In this document: positions 1 to 7,431 of the stretch, piece after piece
How the letters are laid out: each line of letters begins with the position of its first letter
Position numbering within the stretch: the stretch's first letter is position 1
Assembly (NCBI RefSeq): GCF_900114095.1
Contig: NZ_FORV01000001.1
Span: 1-64,000 of the forward strand
DNA length: 64,000 bases
Reading direction: 5' to 3'
Source: Sphingomonas sp. NFR04
GTDB lineage: Bacteria; Pseudomonadota; Alphaproteobacteria; Sphingomonadales; Sphingomonadaceae
Notes under the pieces: generated by a model
What the model was told of the DNA's origin: nothing
The model's database searches: none
Seen by the model: only the letters and a program-made list of their open reading frames with translations
Program-made: the position numbers and the translations under genes

Positions 1-324
1 CGGCAGGCTTCACCAGTTTTTTGCGGCAACTTCCTTCAGCACCGCATTGTCGAGCATCGCATCGGCCAGCAGCCGTTTCAGCCGCGCGTTCTCGTCCTCG
101 AGTACCTTCAACTTGCGCGCCTGCGACACATCCATGCCCCCGTACGTCGCCTTCCACTTGTAGAACGTCGCGCTGCTTACACCGTGCTTCCGGCACACGT
201 CTGCCGTCGACGAACCGGCCTCCTGCTCGCGCAGGATCCCGATGATCTGCTCTTCTGAAAACCTGCTGCGCTTCATCTTCGTCCTCCTTGATCGAGGACT
301 CTACCTCAAACTGGAGGAGTTTCA
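1..324 (-). mobile_element. IS3-family insertion sequence, 5' end only
   Basis: The element enters from the left window edge. Its visible end is placed near 324, where the minus strand reads TGAAACTCCTCCAG, which resembles an IS3-type terminal repeat beginning with TG. It contains orfA (10..276); orfB lies outside the window. The end coordinate is inferred because the other terminus and the target duplication cannot be seen. Confidence 0.75.
10..276 (-). CDS. IS3-family transposase OrfA
   Basis: This 88-residue protein binds the IS ends as the first part of an OrfAB transposase. Residues 1-45 form a helix-turn-helix of the IS3/IS911 type (KRSRFSEEQIIGIL, then VCRKHGVSSATFYKWK), followed by a leucine-rich coiled coil. 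The last codons on the minus strand read GCA AAA AAC TGG TGA, which contains the heptamer A-AAA-AAC in the right phase for programmed -1 frameshifting into orfB. The family is clear; the fusion product is inferred because orfB is beyond the window edge. Confidence 0.9.
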   Translation of the reverse strand: MKRSRFSEEQIIGILREQEAGSSTADVCRKHGVSSATFYKWKATYGGMDVSQARKLKVLEDENARLKRLLADAMLDNAVLKEVAAKNW

Positions 325-369
325 GGGGAGCACGTCACTCGCAACCCGAACGACCGGCAGCAAACCACC

Positions 370-520
370 GAGGCTGTAAGAAAACGCTTCGTCGCACTCA
401 GGCTTGGCAACATCTGAATCACAGTGCCGTCGCTGGCGTACGAACAGAATCAAAGCCGCCTCCGGCGTGAATCATAATAGCCCATCAGCTGCCATAGTCC
501 GAGTTTTCACACAGCCTCCA
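370..520. mobile_element. MITE-like element or internally deleted IS
   Basis: A ~150-bp segment is bounded by inverted repeats. The left end reads GAGGCTGTAAGAAAACGC (370-387) and the right end, read on the minus strand, GGAGGCTGTGTGAAAACTC. It has no long ORF. The same terminal sequence type recurs at 4481-4500 beside an IS1182-like transposase remnant, so this may be a deletion derivative of that IS. No target-site duplication was identified. Confidence 0.5.
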
Positions 521-575
521 CCCTTAGCGGTCGTAAACCAGTGGCAGCTTTTGGGATCTCGGCTGTAGGCCGGCG

Positions 576-604
576 ATGACCGCTATTAGGCGCGCAGCTG
601 CCTG
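576..604 (+). repeat. dispersed intergenic repeat, partial copy
   Basis: Short copy of the repeat family described at 13870. It keeps the start ATGACCGCT and the end GCGCGCAGCTGCC but lacks the middle. It lies downstream of the superoxide dismutase pseudogene. Confidence 0.4.
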
Positions 605-741
605 GCTCCTATGGCCCGGCCGTTTCGACCGCTCCCACCCAATCCCGGTCGTTCCGCGTCGCATTCGTCAAATCAAAACCTGCCGTTTGTTCATCTCCGA
701 CGGCGCGATTACAGGCGGCACCGTGCCACCCGGCCCTATGC

Positions 742-1451
742 TCAGGCGAAGCTCTTGAATCGACGAGCCGCATTCCGCCAATCAATCACCTTCATATAGG
801 CGTCGACATAGGCACCGGCCTTGGCGCCATAGTCGATCGCATAGGCATGCTCGTACATGTCGAGCGCGAGGATCGGCGTCGCGCCGGCCAGCGTCATCGT
901 GTGATCGGCGGCCCATTGATTGACCAGGCAGTTGTCGCGGTGGCTCCAGGTGAGTAGCACCCAGCCCGAGCCGCCCGCCAGCGCCTTGCCCATTCCGGCA
1001 AACTCCGCCGACCAGCGATCGAAGCTGCCAAAGTCGCGCTCGATCGCCCGCGCAAGCGGTGCGGCGGGCGCAGTGGCCGTGCCGAAGCCCGCGAAATACA
1101 GCTCGTGCAGGATCATCGAGTTCCAGGCGATCAGCTCCTCACGCTTCAGCCCGTTGAGGTCGAAGCCGGGTGCCGTCGACGGGTCGAGGCTCGCGAACTG
1201 CGCGGTGATCGCACCGAGCCGCTTCACCGCACCGACATAGTTGTTGTCATGGTGGCTAACGAGAAGCTTCTCGGACAGACCGGGGATCGTCGCCGGATTG
1301 AACGGCAATGGCCGCGGCGAGAAGCTGCGCCCGGCGCAGCGGGTGCGGTTGGCGCTGCAGCCGCATCGCGGACAATGCCCGCCACGGCGCCGACACCAAG
1401 TGAGGCGCCGACGGCAAGGAGGCGGCGACGATGGAGGCTGGCTTCCTTCAT
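742..1451 (-). pseudogene. Tat-secreted Fe/Mn superoxide dismutase, frameshifted
   Basis: The body is a Fe/Mn superoxide dismutase, which converts superoxide to peroxide and oxygen. It has the N-terminal HHDNNY segment, the central GGSGWVLLTW and the metal-ligand signature DMYEHAY. The ATG at 1451 has a good AAGGAG site and starts a different frame encoding a twin-arginine signal peptide (HRRRLLAVGASLG, then an Ala-rich cleavage region). The signal and the enzyme join only after a one-base deletion (or two-base insertion) near 1320-1335. The export domain and enzyme are therefore out of phase, which suggests a recent loss of function or a sequence error. Its neighbour downstream on the left is repeat-rich DNA; chrA lies just upstream. 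Confidence 0.85.
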
Positions 1452-1474
1452 GATCAACTCCTTGGACTAAGAGG

Positions 1475-2878
1475 CTAGCCGGTGAGACCGGCGAGATGCA
1501 GAAGGACGCCTGCAGCAGCGGCAACGACCAGCGTCGGGATCGCACTGACCTTGAAGCGCAGCATCGCGAGAATGGCTGCAGCAGACAGGAGCAACGCCCA
1601 AGGATCGACGCTCGCCAGCACCGGCACGTCGAGGTGGACAGGTCCCGCCGCGAAAGGCCGGGCCTCGAGGAACAGCGTGTGGATGGCGAACCACAAGGCG
1701 AGGTTCAGTACCACGCCAACCACGGCCGCCGTGATTGCCGAGAGCGCGCCTGCCACCGCGGCATTGCCGCGCAGCCGCTCGATGAAGGGAGCGCCCAGGA
1801 AGATCCACAGGAAGCAGGGGACAAAGGTCACCCAGGTCGCGATCAACCCACCAAGACTCGCGGCGAGCAGGGGATGGAGCATGCCCGGTGCACGATAGGC
1901 CCCCATGAAGCCGACGAACTGCAGCACCATGATCAACGGTCCCGGTGTCGTTTCCGCCATGCCGAGTCCGTCCAGCATCTCGCCGGGCTGCAGCCAGGGG
2001 TAGGATTGCACCGCAGCCTGCGCGACATAGGCCAGTACGGCATAGGCGCCGCCAAACGTGACCATCGCCAGCTTGGAGAAGAATGTTGCGATCTGGCTGA
2101 AGACATGGTCCGGCCCAAGGCCGACCAGCAATGCCGCCACCGGCACCAGCCAGAGCGCGAGCCATATCGCCCCGGTCCGCAAAGCTTCGCGCCACGATAT
2201 GCAAGCATGCGCCGGCAGCTCTTCGCCAAGCAGAGTGTCAGCATCTTCGACGATGGCGCCCTTGCCAGTGCCGTGCCCCCCGCCAACGCGGAACACGGCC
2301 ATGCCGGCGCGGCCCCCCAGAAAGCCGATCAGTCCTGCCGCCAGTACGATCAGCGGGAAAGGCACGCCCATAAAGAAGATCAGCACGAAGGCGATCGCGG
2401 CCAGCGCCTGCATCACCCGAGTCTTGAGCGCCCTCGCGCTGATCCGCGTCACGGCCTGCAGCACGATCGCCAGCACCGCGGCCTTGAGACCGAAGAACAA
2501 CGCCGACACGATACCGACACGGCCGTAGAGCGCGTAGATCGAAGAGAGCACCATGATGGCGACCACACCGGGCAGGATGAACAGCACACCCGCAACGATG
2601 CCCCCGCGCGTGCGGTGAAGCAGCCAGCCGATATAGGTCGCAAGCTGCTGCGCCTCCGGGCCGGGCAGCAACATGCAGTAGTTGAGAGCGTGGAGGAAGC
2701 GATGCTCGCCGATCCACCGCTTCTCCTCGACCAGGATGCGGTGCATCACGGCGATCTGGCCAGCGGGACCGCCGAACGAAAGCGCCGCAATGCGCAGCCA
2801 GACCCAGAATGCCTGTCCGAGCGTCACTGGCTCCGGCCTCCCGCGTGCCGCCACCTCGGAAGCCCCGGCCGAGCTCAT
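1475..2878 (-). CDS. chrA: chromate transporter ChrA
   Basis: ChrA proteins of the CHR family export chromate from the cytoplasm through the inner membrane. This 467-residue protein has the two-halved architecture of long-chain CHR proteins. The N-terminal half carries SFGGPAGQIAVMH and LLPGPEAQQLATYIG; the C-terminal half repeats the pattern with TFGGAYAVLAYV and TTPGPLIMVLQFVGF. About ten hydrophobic segments are visible. The start codon overlaps the stop of chrB by four bases (ATGA), so the two genes are translationally coupled. Sulfate or another oxyanion is a possible substrate, but the chrB neighbour favours chromate. Confidence 0.93.
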   Translation of the reverse strand: MSSAGASEVAARGRPEPVTLGQAFWVWLRIAALSFGGPAGQIAVMHRILVEEKRWIGEHRFLHALNYCMLLPGPEAQQLATYIGWLLHRTRGGIVAGVLFILPGVVAIMVLSSIYALYGRVGIVSALFFGLKAAVLAIVLQAVTRISARALKTRVMQALAAIAFVLIFFMGVPFPLIVLAAGLIGFLGGRAGMAVFRVGGGHGTGKGAIVEDADTLLGEELPAHACISWREALRTGAIWLALWLVPVAALLVGLGPDHVFSQIATFFSKLAMVTFGGAYAVLAYVAQAAVQSYPWLQPGEMLDGLGMAETTPGPLIMVLQFVGFMGAYRAPGMLHPLLAASLGGLIATWVTFVPCFLWIFLGAPFIERLRGNAAVAGALSAITAAVVGVVLNLALWFAIHTLFLEARPFAAGPVHLDVPVLASVDPWALLLSAAAILAMLRFKVSAIPTLVVAAAAGVLLHLAGLTG

Positions 2879-3708
2879 GCCGGCACCCGCTTGGTCGAAG
2901 GAGTGTGCGATGCCCAGTCATGCGTCTCGCTGGTTGCGTCGCGGCTCCAACGGTAGAGCGCGTCATAGACGAGCAGCCCGGCTTCAAGCTGTTCGAGATC
3001 GTCCGCATAGGCGCGGGATAGACCCAGCGAGATCGCCAGCAATCCTGCCGCCTCCGGCGCGAAATCAAGACGGTTGGTATCGGCACCGCGGACAATCGTC
3101 GCCAGCCGTTCGAGCGGCGTGAACCCGGCCAGGCCGAAGCCCTCGATCATCGCGTCGAAAGTGCAGCGTTCGCCTTGATGCGTCCATCGTAGGCCTTCCG
3201 CCTGGATGTCGAACGGCGTCGCGGCCATGCGCTCGGCGACGTCGAGTACATCCGGTGCGGGCACGAACAGGAACTGCGCCTGCGGATCGACGAAGCGTCG
3301 GATTAGCCACGGGCACGCTATCCGATCCACTTTAGGCCGCGCGCGTGTAACCCAGAGCGTGCGCCCGACGGCGTCGCGCTTCGGCAGCGCGGCGATATCA
3401 ATGGTAGGCCGGCCTGCGGCGACCCAAGCGGCCATGCCGCCTTCGAGTACCTCTGCAGCGATGCCCGCCTGCCGCAGCCACGCCGCTGCCCCCTGGCTCA
3501 CGGCCCGTCCATCGCTGCAGACGAGCAGGACGGGAGTTCCAGCAGCCCAGTGTTCAAGCTGCGCAAGGCTGCGCCGGGTCGCGCCGGGGATCAGCTGCGG
3601 CAATGCATCGAAGTCGGAAGGCCCGCGAATATCGATGATGGCGGGGCTGCGGGGCGTGGCGATCAGACGGACGAGCTTGTCCGCCGTGATGGCGTTCGTA
3701 AAAGGCAT
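2875..3708 (-). CDS. chrB: rhodanese-ChrB fusion, chromate resistance protein
   Basis: This 277-residue protein accompanies ChrA in chromate resistance. Residues 1-100 are a rhodanese-like domain (IDIRGPSDF early, then the active-site loop VCSDGRAVS with its cysteine). The remainder is the ChrB C-terminal domain, with the hallmark RPKVDRIACPWLIRRF. In the family the C-terminal domain is linked to chromate sensing or reduction and the rhodanese to sulfur or redox chemistry; the exact role here is inferred. The ATG at 3708 was chosen because GAGGA lies seven bases upstream. An in-frame start further upstream would add residues without family resemblance. Confidence 0.88.
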   Translation of the reverse strand: MPFTNAITADKLVRLIATPRSPAIIDIRGPSDFDALPQLIPGATRRSLAQLEHWAAGTPVLLVCSDGRAVSQGAAAWLRQAGIAAEVLEGGMAAWVAAGRPTIDIAALPKRDAVGRTLWVTRARPKVDRIACPWLIRRFVDPQAQFLFVPAPDVLDVAERMAATPFDIQAEGLRWTHQGERCTFDAMIEGFGLAGFTPLERLATIVRGADTNRLDFAPEAAGLLAISLGLSRAYADDLEQLEAGLLVYDALYRWSRDATSETHDWASHTPSTKRVPA

Positions 3709-3971
3709 GACGCGTCCTCTAATAGTCGGGGACACGATGCTTCAGCCTGACGCCTCGTGGGGAGATCGCATTCCCCATGTCGCGATTGAGCAGATTGGCC
3801 AGCGGAGTGTCAAGGCCAAGAGCGACATCGCGCCGCCAGCTAGGTCTTGCCGAGCCATTGTGCGATCGCGCCAAACGCGCGCAGATCGGCGGCTTCTGCC
3901 TTTGGCCGACATTACAGCCACGGGTGTAAATGACCTAGCATGGTCGAGAGCTGCCCCCGTGCCGGGGCTCA

Positions 3972-4044
3972 CCAGCGGCAGCTATGCCTATCTCCTCCGC
4001 GAAAGCGATCATGTCCGCTGCCCACCCACTCTCAGCCGCTGTTA
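3972..4044 (-). repeat. dispersed intergenic repeat, inverted copy
   Basis: Read on the minus strand this shows CGGCTGAGAGTGGGTGGGC followed by AGCGGACATGATCGC, a diverged copy of the family described at 13870. The gap 3709-4574 contains no intact gene: only this copy, the one at 4100, and an IS1182-like remnant. Confidence 0.35.
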
Positions 4045-4099
4045 GGGCTGACCAAGGCCCGCACGTTCGCGTCTGCTCTTGGGGAGCTCGATTGACCTC

Positions 4100-4132
4100 C
4101 TGAACGTCCGGAACTGGGCGCGCTGCTGCCTG
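4100..4132 (+). repeat. dispersed intergenic repeat, partial copy
   Basis: Keeps the distal half of the family: CTGAACGTCCGGAACTGGG followed by CGCGCTGCTGCC. Confidence 0.45.
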
Positions 4133-4199
4133 GCGCCCCTGCCCTCCTCCGCGCGACCGTTACCGCCCCAATTACGGCCGTTCGAGAGCGGTTCGGGTC

Positions 4200-4413
4200 G
4201 TGGAGGCATCCGTCGACGAGCTAGATCTGGTGGCAGTTGGCTTTGCCGGAGCGACACCAGCGCATACCGGGCGCGGCATATCATTCTTCGACGATGCTCA
4301 AGATCTACCTTCACGGCTATCTGAACCGGATCCAGTCGAGCCGGCGGCTGGAGCGCGAAGCCCAGCGCAATATCGAACTGATGTGGCTGACGGGTCGATT
4401 GGCACCAGAAGGC
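4200..4413 (+). pseudogene. IS1182-family transposase, N-terminal remnant
   Basis: Two overlapping frames together give the N-terminal region of an IS1182-type transposase. The first frame (from 4200) reads VDELDLVAVGFAGATPAHTG; the second (from about 4280) continues with YHSSTMLKIYLHGYLNRIQS, then a segment ending in ELMWLTGRLAP. A one-base shift near 4280 separates them. The DDE catalytic residues and everything after residue ~70 are gone. A sequence like an IS end follows at 4481-4500. It is an internally deleted, inactive element. Confidence 0.75.
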
Positions 4414-4480
4414 CGGCGCGAAGGCCGGGTAATCCATAACCGCGGCCTTCTGAGCCCACCGCGCGCATTCCCCCTTCGGC

Positions 4481-4500
4481 GCGTTTCTACACAGCCTCGG
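4481..4500 (+). repeat. probable IS1182-type terminal inverted repeat
   Basis: On the minus strand this reads CCGAGGCTGTGTAGAAACGC, almost the same as both ends of the small element at 370-520. It lies 68 bases after the transposase remnant, as expected for the right end of a deleted copy. Confidence 0.5.
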
Positions 4501-4574
4501 TCGCAAGGTGTCGGTCGGGCATCGAAGTTGGACGCAGCCCCGGCCGTGGCTACTGGCCCCTGTCGTAGGCCGCT

Positions 4575-5405
4575 TCAATCGCGCCCGCTCAACGAATCCA
4601 AGGCCGAGCAGATATGCGTGCGAAGCGCTGGATCGCGGGTGATTTCCAGCATGGCGCTCAGGCTGCATCGGGCGCCGCTCACATCGCCTGCGTGCAGCAG
4701 CAGACGGGCGCGTTCCCACCAGCCCTGGCCATGCGCCGGTGCGATCACGGTCATGCGCTCGTACAGCGTCGACGCCCGGGCGGCGTCGCCCGAAGCTTCC
4801 GCCCTGCTCGCCTGGTTCATCAGCAGCCGCACCAGCACCGACCGGTTCGACATCGGGGTGACATGCTCGATCGTAGGCACCGTAGCCGGCCCCAGCACGC
4901 CGCGAAGCAGGGCGGCCAATTCGTCCGCTGCGACGATGCGGCCATCGTTGAACGGGTCGATCAACACGGCGTCGGTCTCCGAGCCGACGCGGGCGAGCAC
5001 ATGGCCGGGCGTATTCAGCGGATCCACCCGCCAGCCGAGCCGCCGGGGCGCGGCGGCGTAGAGAATGGTCAGGCTTACAGGCAGCCCGCGCCTCCGATCG
5101 ATCACGCGGAGGAGATCGGCATTGGCCGGATCGTCATACTGGTTCCGGTCGCCGCTGAAGCCGAAGGTCCCCGCCATGACGCGGGCAAGCGCCTGCGCAC
5201 GTTCCTCAACGGTTTCGGCATCCACGCCGGCCGCTGCCAGGCTTTCGGTAAAGGCGTTCAGCTGGGCCACATAGGGGCTCAGGTCCGTATCGGGATGGTC
5301 TAGCGCCGCCAGCTGGAGCGCCGCCGCATCGATATCGATCGCCTCGTCTTCCATCAGGTCGATCTGGACGATCGCATCGGTGGATGCAGAAGTGGCCAAG
5401 ATCAT
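4575..5405 (-). CDS. SirB1-family protein with transglutaminase-like fold and TPR tail
   Basis: The 276-residue protein matches the SirB1/YchA family. It has a transglutaminase-like core at about residues 40-175 (RNQYDDPANADLLRVIDRR, GLPVSLTILY, then NTPGHVLARVG and DPFNDG) followed by short tetratricopeptide-like helices (ASTLYERMTVIAP). The family's biochemical function is unsettled; it is not a classical transglutaminase. The ATG at 5405 is preceded by AAGGAGG only three bases away, a tight spacing. It may share a transcript with the broken HAD gene to its right. Confidence 0.8.
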   Translation of the reverse strand: MILATSASTDAIVQIDLMEDEAIDIDAAALQLAALDHPDTDLSPYVAQLNAFTESLAAAGVDAETVEERAQALARVMAGTFGFSGDRNQYDDPANADLLRVIDRRRGLPVSLTILYAAAPRRLGWRVDPLNTPGHVLARVGSETDAVLIDPFNDGRIVAADELAALLRGVLGPATVPTIEHVTPMSNRSVLVRLLMNQASRAEASGDAARASTLYERMTVIAPAHGQGWWERARLLLHAGDVSGARCSLSAMLEITRDPALRTHICSALDSLSGRD

Positions 5406-5456
5406 CTCCCTCCTTCCAAAGGCGCTCCCCGCACCACGCGGCCCGAACCTCGCAGA

Positions 5457-6122
5457 TCAGCGGGCGATCGGCGATTGAGCATATTCACGCAGCAGATGCG
5501 CTACATCGTCGTACAGCGCCACGGCACCGGCGCCGAGCAAGGCATCGTCGGCAAATCCGACCGACCGCAGGCCGATCGCGGCAATGCCGCATTTGCCGGC
5601 GGCCTCGACATCATAGGGCGTGTCCCCGACGACCATCACCGCATCGGCCGCAAGCGGCGCGACCTTTTCGAGTGCGGTCGAGAAGATATCCGGGGCGGGC
5701 TTGGTTCGCTCGACATCGTCGGCGCTGGTCGTCTTCGAAACGAGAGCTTGGGCATCGAGCAACGCAAGATAGTGCTCTAGCTCGGCCTTCGAGGCGGATG
5801 ACGCCAGTACGACGCGCCGGCCATCGGCATGCACCCGCGCAAGCATCTCGCGGGCGCCGGGAAATGGCTCGACCCTGTCCAGGAACTTGGCCTTGAATAT
5901 CTCGCCATGGGTCTCGCCCAGCTTTTCCTGGCCGTCCTAGTCGACGTCGGGCACCAGCGCGGGAACCAGCATGTCGGTGCCCTTGCCGATCTGATCGTGG
6001 ATCACCTGCGCGTCGAAGCGCGCACCGATCGTCGCAAACGCCTCCTGCCACGCGGCGACATGGAAGTCGTTGCTGTCGACAAGGGTGCCGTCAATATCGA
6101 ACAGAACGGCTTGGATCGGCAT
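5457..6122 (-). pseudogene. HAD-family hydrolase interrupted by one amber codon
   Basis: This is a 221-codon phosphoglycolate-phosphatase-like HAD enzyme. All four motifs are present: FDIDGTLVDSN with the nucleophile Asp, SSASKAE, KPAPDIF with the Lys, and VVGDTPYDVEAA. A TAG at 5937-5939 interrupts the cap region. Reading resumes in the same frame with DGQEKLGETHGE, so exactly one codon is at fault. Without suppression only a 61-residue stub would be made. The cause could be a real nonsense mutation, a sequencing error or amber readthrough. Confidence 0.85.
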
Positions 6123-6314
6123 GGGTCACCTTCGCGCCAAGGGAACGGGGCCGGCGTCGCCGGGGTGGCGGCGGCCAGACAAACCGAGCGCATCGGCTCG
6201 GCCAAGGTTCCCATAAGCCAGCGTCGCGCCGTTTTCGTCTGCCTGGCATCGGCCATCCTGCCGCCCGGCTACGAACTGCTCTGTCCTCGCCCCGCTGCCG
6301 GGACCCGGAAGCAC

Positions 6315-6346
6315 GAAGGGCCGCCCATCGCTGGAGCGGCCCTTCC
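6315..6346 (-). terminator. hairpin terminator after the small ORF
   Basis: GAAGGGCCGC and GCGGCCCTTC form a ten-base-pair stem around an 11-base loop. It lies 26 bases downstream of the stop of the small ORF at 6372-6446, on the minus strand. A U tract is lacking, so it may act as an inefficient terminator or an RNA-stabilising 3' hairpin. Confidence 0.6.
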
Positions 6347-6371
6347 ATTGCCTGCCACTGAAGGCGGGAGG

Positions 6372-6446
6372 TCAGAAGCGGCAAGCCTCGACGAGGTTCG
6401 CCATGCTCATAGGATCCGTGTTCAGCGGCATATGACAATGAGACAT
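6372..6446 (-). CDS. 24-residue small ORF with near-ideal ribosome binding site
   Basis: The ORF begins ATG TCT CAT TGT CAT ATG, so the peptide starts MSHCHM, and it ends in LVEACRF. Nine bases complementary to the 16S rRNA tail (AAGGAGGTG) are followed by GTCGA and the ATG, one of the strongest ribosome binding sites in the window. A GC-rich hairpin follows the stop. It has no recognised family. Two cysteines and an N-terminal His-Cys-His suggest metal binding or a modified peptide, but a leader peptide is equally possible. It is on the same strand as, and upstream of, the broken HAD gene, with the hairpin between them. Confidence 0.5.
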   Translation of the reverse strand: MSHCHMPLNTDPMSMANLVEACRF

Positions 6447-6673
6447 TCGACCACCTCCTTTCTGTTGTTGAACAAGACCGGCAATATCGGCGCCCCGCCA
6501 CGAATTTCAAGATATCCCAATCGGTTGTAGGGAGCCGACCTGACGCCGGTCCGACATGGCTGCAGCGCCGTCAACGGCCCGCTGCAGGGGCGTCGCAAGT
6601 CGGCAAGCCGGATACATCCGCTGCGCCACCGCCCTTCAGTCGCGTCGGAGCCGGACCGGGAGAAAGTCGTTAT

Positions 6674-6697
6674 GGGGGTGATCACCGTATCGCCCCC
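6674..6697 (+). promoter_or_regulatory. palindrome and hairpin in front of the LOV-HTH gene
   Basis: GGTGATCACC (6677-6686) is a perfect ten-base palindrome. It is nested in a GGGGG...CCCCCC pair that could form a hairpin 30 bases before the start codon. Upstream, GGAGC-N16-CGTT (6647-6671) is one base away from the alphaproteobacterial EcfG general-stress promoter pattern GGAAC-N16-CGTT. Both assignments are suggestions from sequence alone. Confidence 0.35.
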
Positions 6698-6727
6698 CTC
6701 AGCCGGAGGAGCCGACTGGACCCGCGC

Positions 6728-7318
6728 ATGGACAAACACGCCCTATTAGCTTCCATCCGGCTTTCGCCGATTGCCTCGATCGTGACCGACCCGCGCCGCC
6801 CCGACAATCCGATCGTCGCGGCCAACACCGCTTTCGAGCGCCTGACCGGCTATGGCGAAGCGGAGTTGCTCGGCCGCAATTGCCGCATTCTCGCCGGTCC
6901 CGGAACCGAGCCGATGCATTCGAACGCGCTTGCCCATGCGATAGCCACGGCGACGCCCCAGGTCGTGGAACTGACCAACTATCGCAAGGATGGCAGCTGC
7001 TTCCGCAACGCGGTGATGGTCGCACCCGTGCTCGGCGACGACGGCGACGTCCTCTTCTTCCTCGGTACGCAGATGGAAGTCGGCGCATCCGCCCATGGGC
7101 TTGTTCAGGCACACGCGGCCCGGCGCATCGCCTGCCTCACCCACCAGCAGCGGGCAGTCCTGCACCTTATGGCGCGCGGCCTGCGCAGCCGGCAGATCGG
7201 TGCGGAGCTCGGCCTGGCGGAAAAGACGATCAAGATGCACCGGAGCGCCCTGGTGCGTCGACTAGGAGTATCAACGTCCGGCGAAGCGATGCGCCTGGCG
7301 ATCGAGGCAGGGCTCTAA
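6728..7318 (+). CDS. LOV-HTH blue-light-responsive DNA-binding protein (EL222-like)
   Basis: The 196-residue protein has a LOV domain at residues ~10-120 and a LuxR/FixJ-type helix-turn-helix at ~135-196. The LOV signature GRNCRILAGPGT contains the cysteine that forms the flavin adduct under blue light. NPIVAANTAFERLTGY and ELTNYRKDGSCFRN match other flavin-contact regions. The C-terminal part (RQIGAELGLAEKTIKMHRS) is the recognition helix. The architecture is that of EL222 from Erythrobacter litoralis, a light-switched transcription activator. A hybrid histidine kinase follows on the same strand. The start at 6728 follows GGAGGAG at a somewhat long distance. Confidence 0.88.
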   Translation: MDKHALLASIRLSPIASIVTDPRRPDNPIVAANTAFERLTGYGEAELLGRNCRILAGPGTEPMHSNALAHAIATATPQVVELTNYRKDGSCFRNAVMVAPVLGDDGDVLFFLGTQMEVGASAHGLVQAHAARRIACLTHQQRAVLHLMARGLRSRQIGAELGLAEKTIKMHRSALVRRLGVSTSGEAMRLAIEAGL

Positions 7319-7431
7319 TCGCCCACCCTTCTGCATCTATCCTGAAAAATGAACCTGTTGCATGCAGCACCGATGGCGATACAGACTTTGGTCCGTAGTG
7401 AGTCCGGGGGGACTTTGCACAGGATCAGGTT

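Noticed and set aside
3742..3972. Minus-strand open frame in the gap after chrB
   Set aside because: There is no ribosome binding site or family likeness, and it sits in repeat-containing DNA.
4102..4115. GAAC-GTCCG-GAAC as a possible LexA box
   Set aside because: The spacing is five bases, not seven, and it belongs to the dispersed repeat core.
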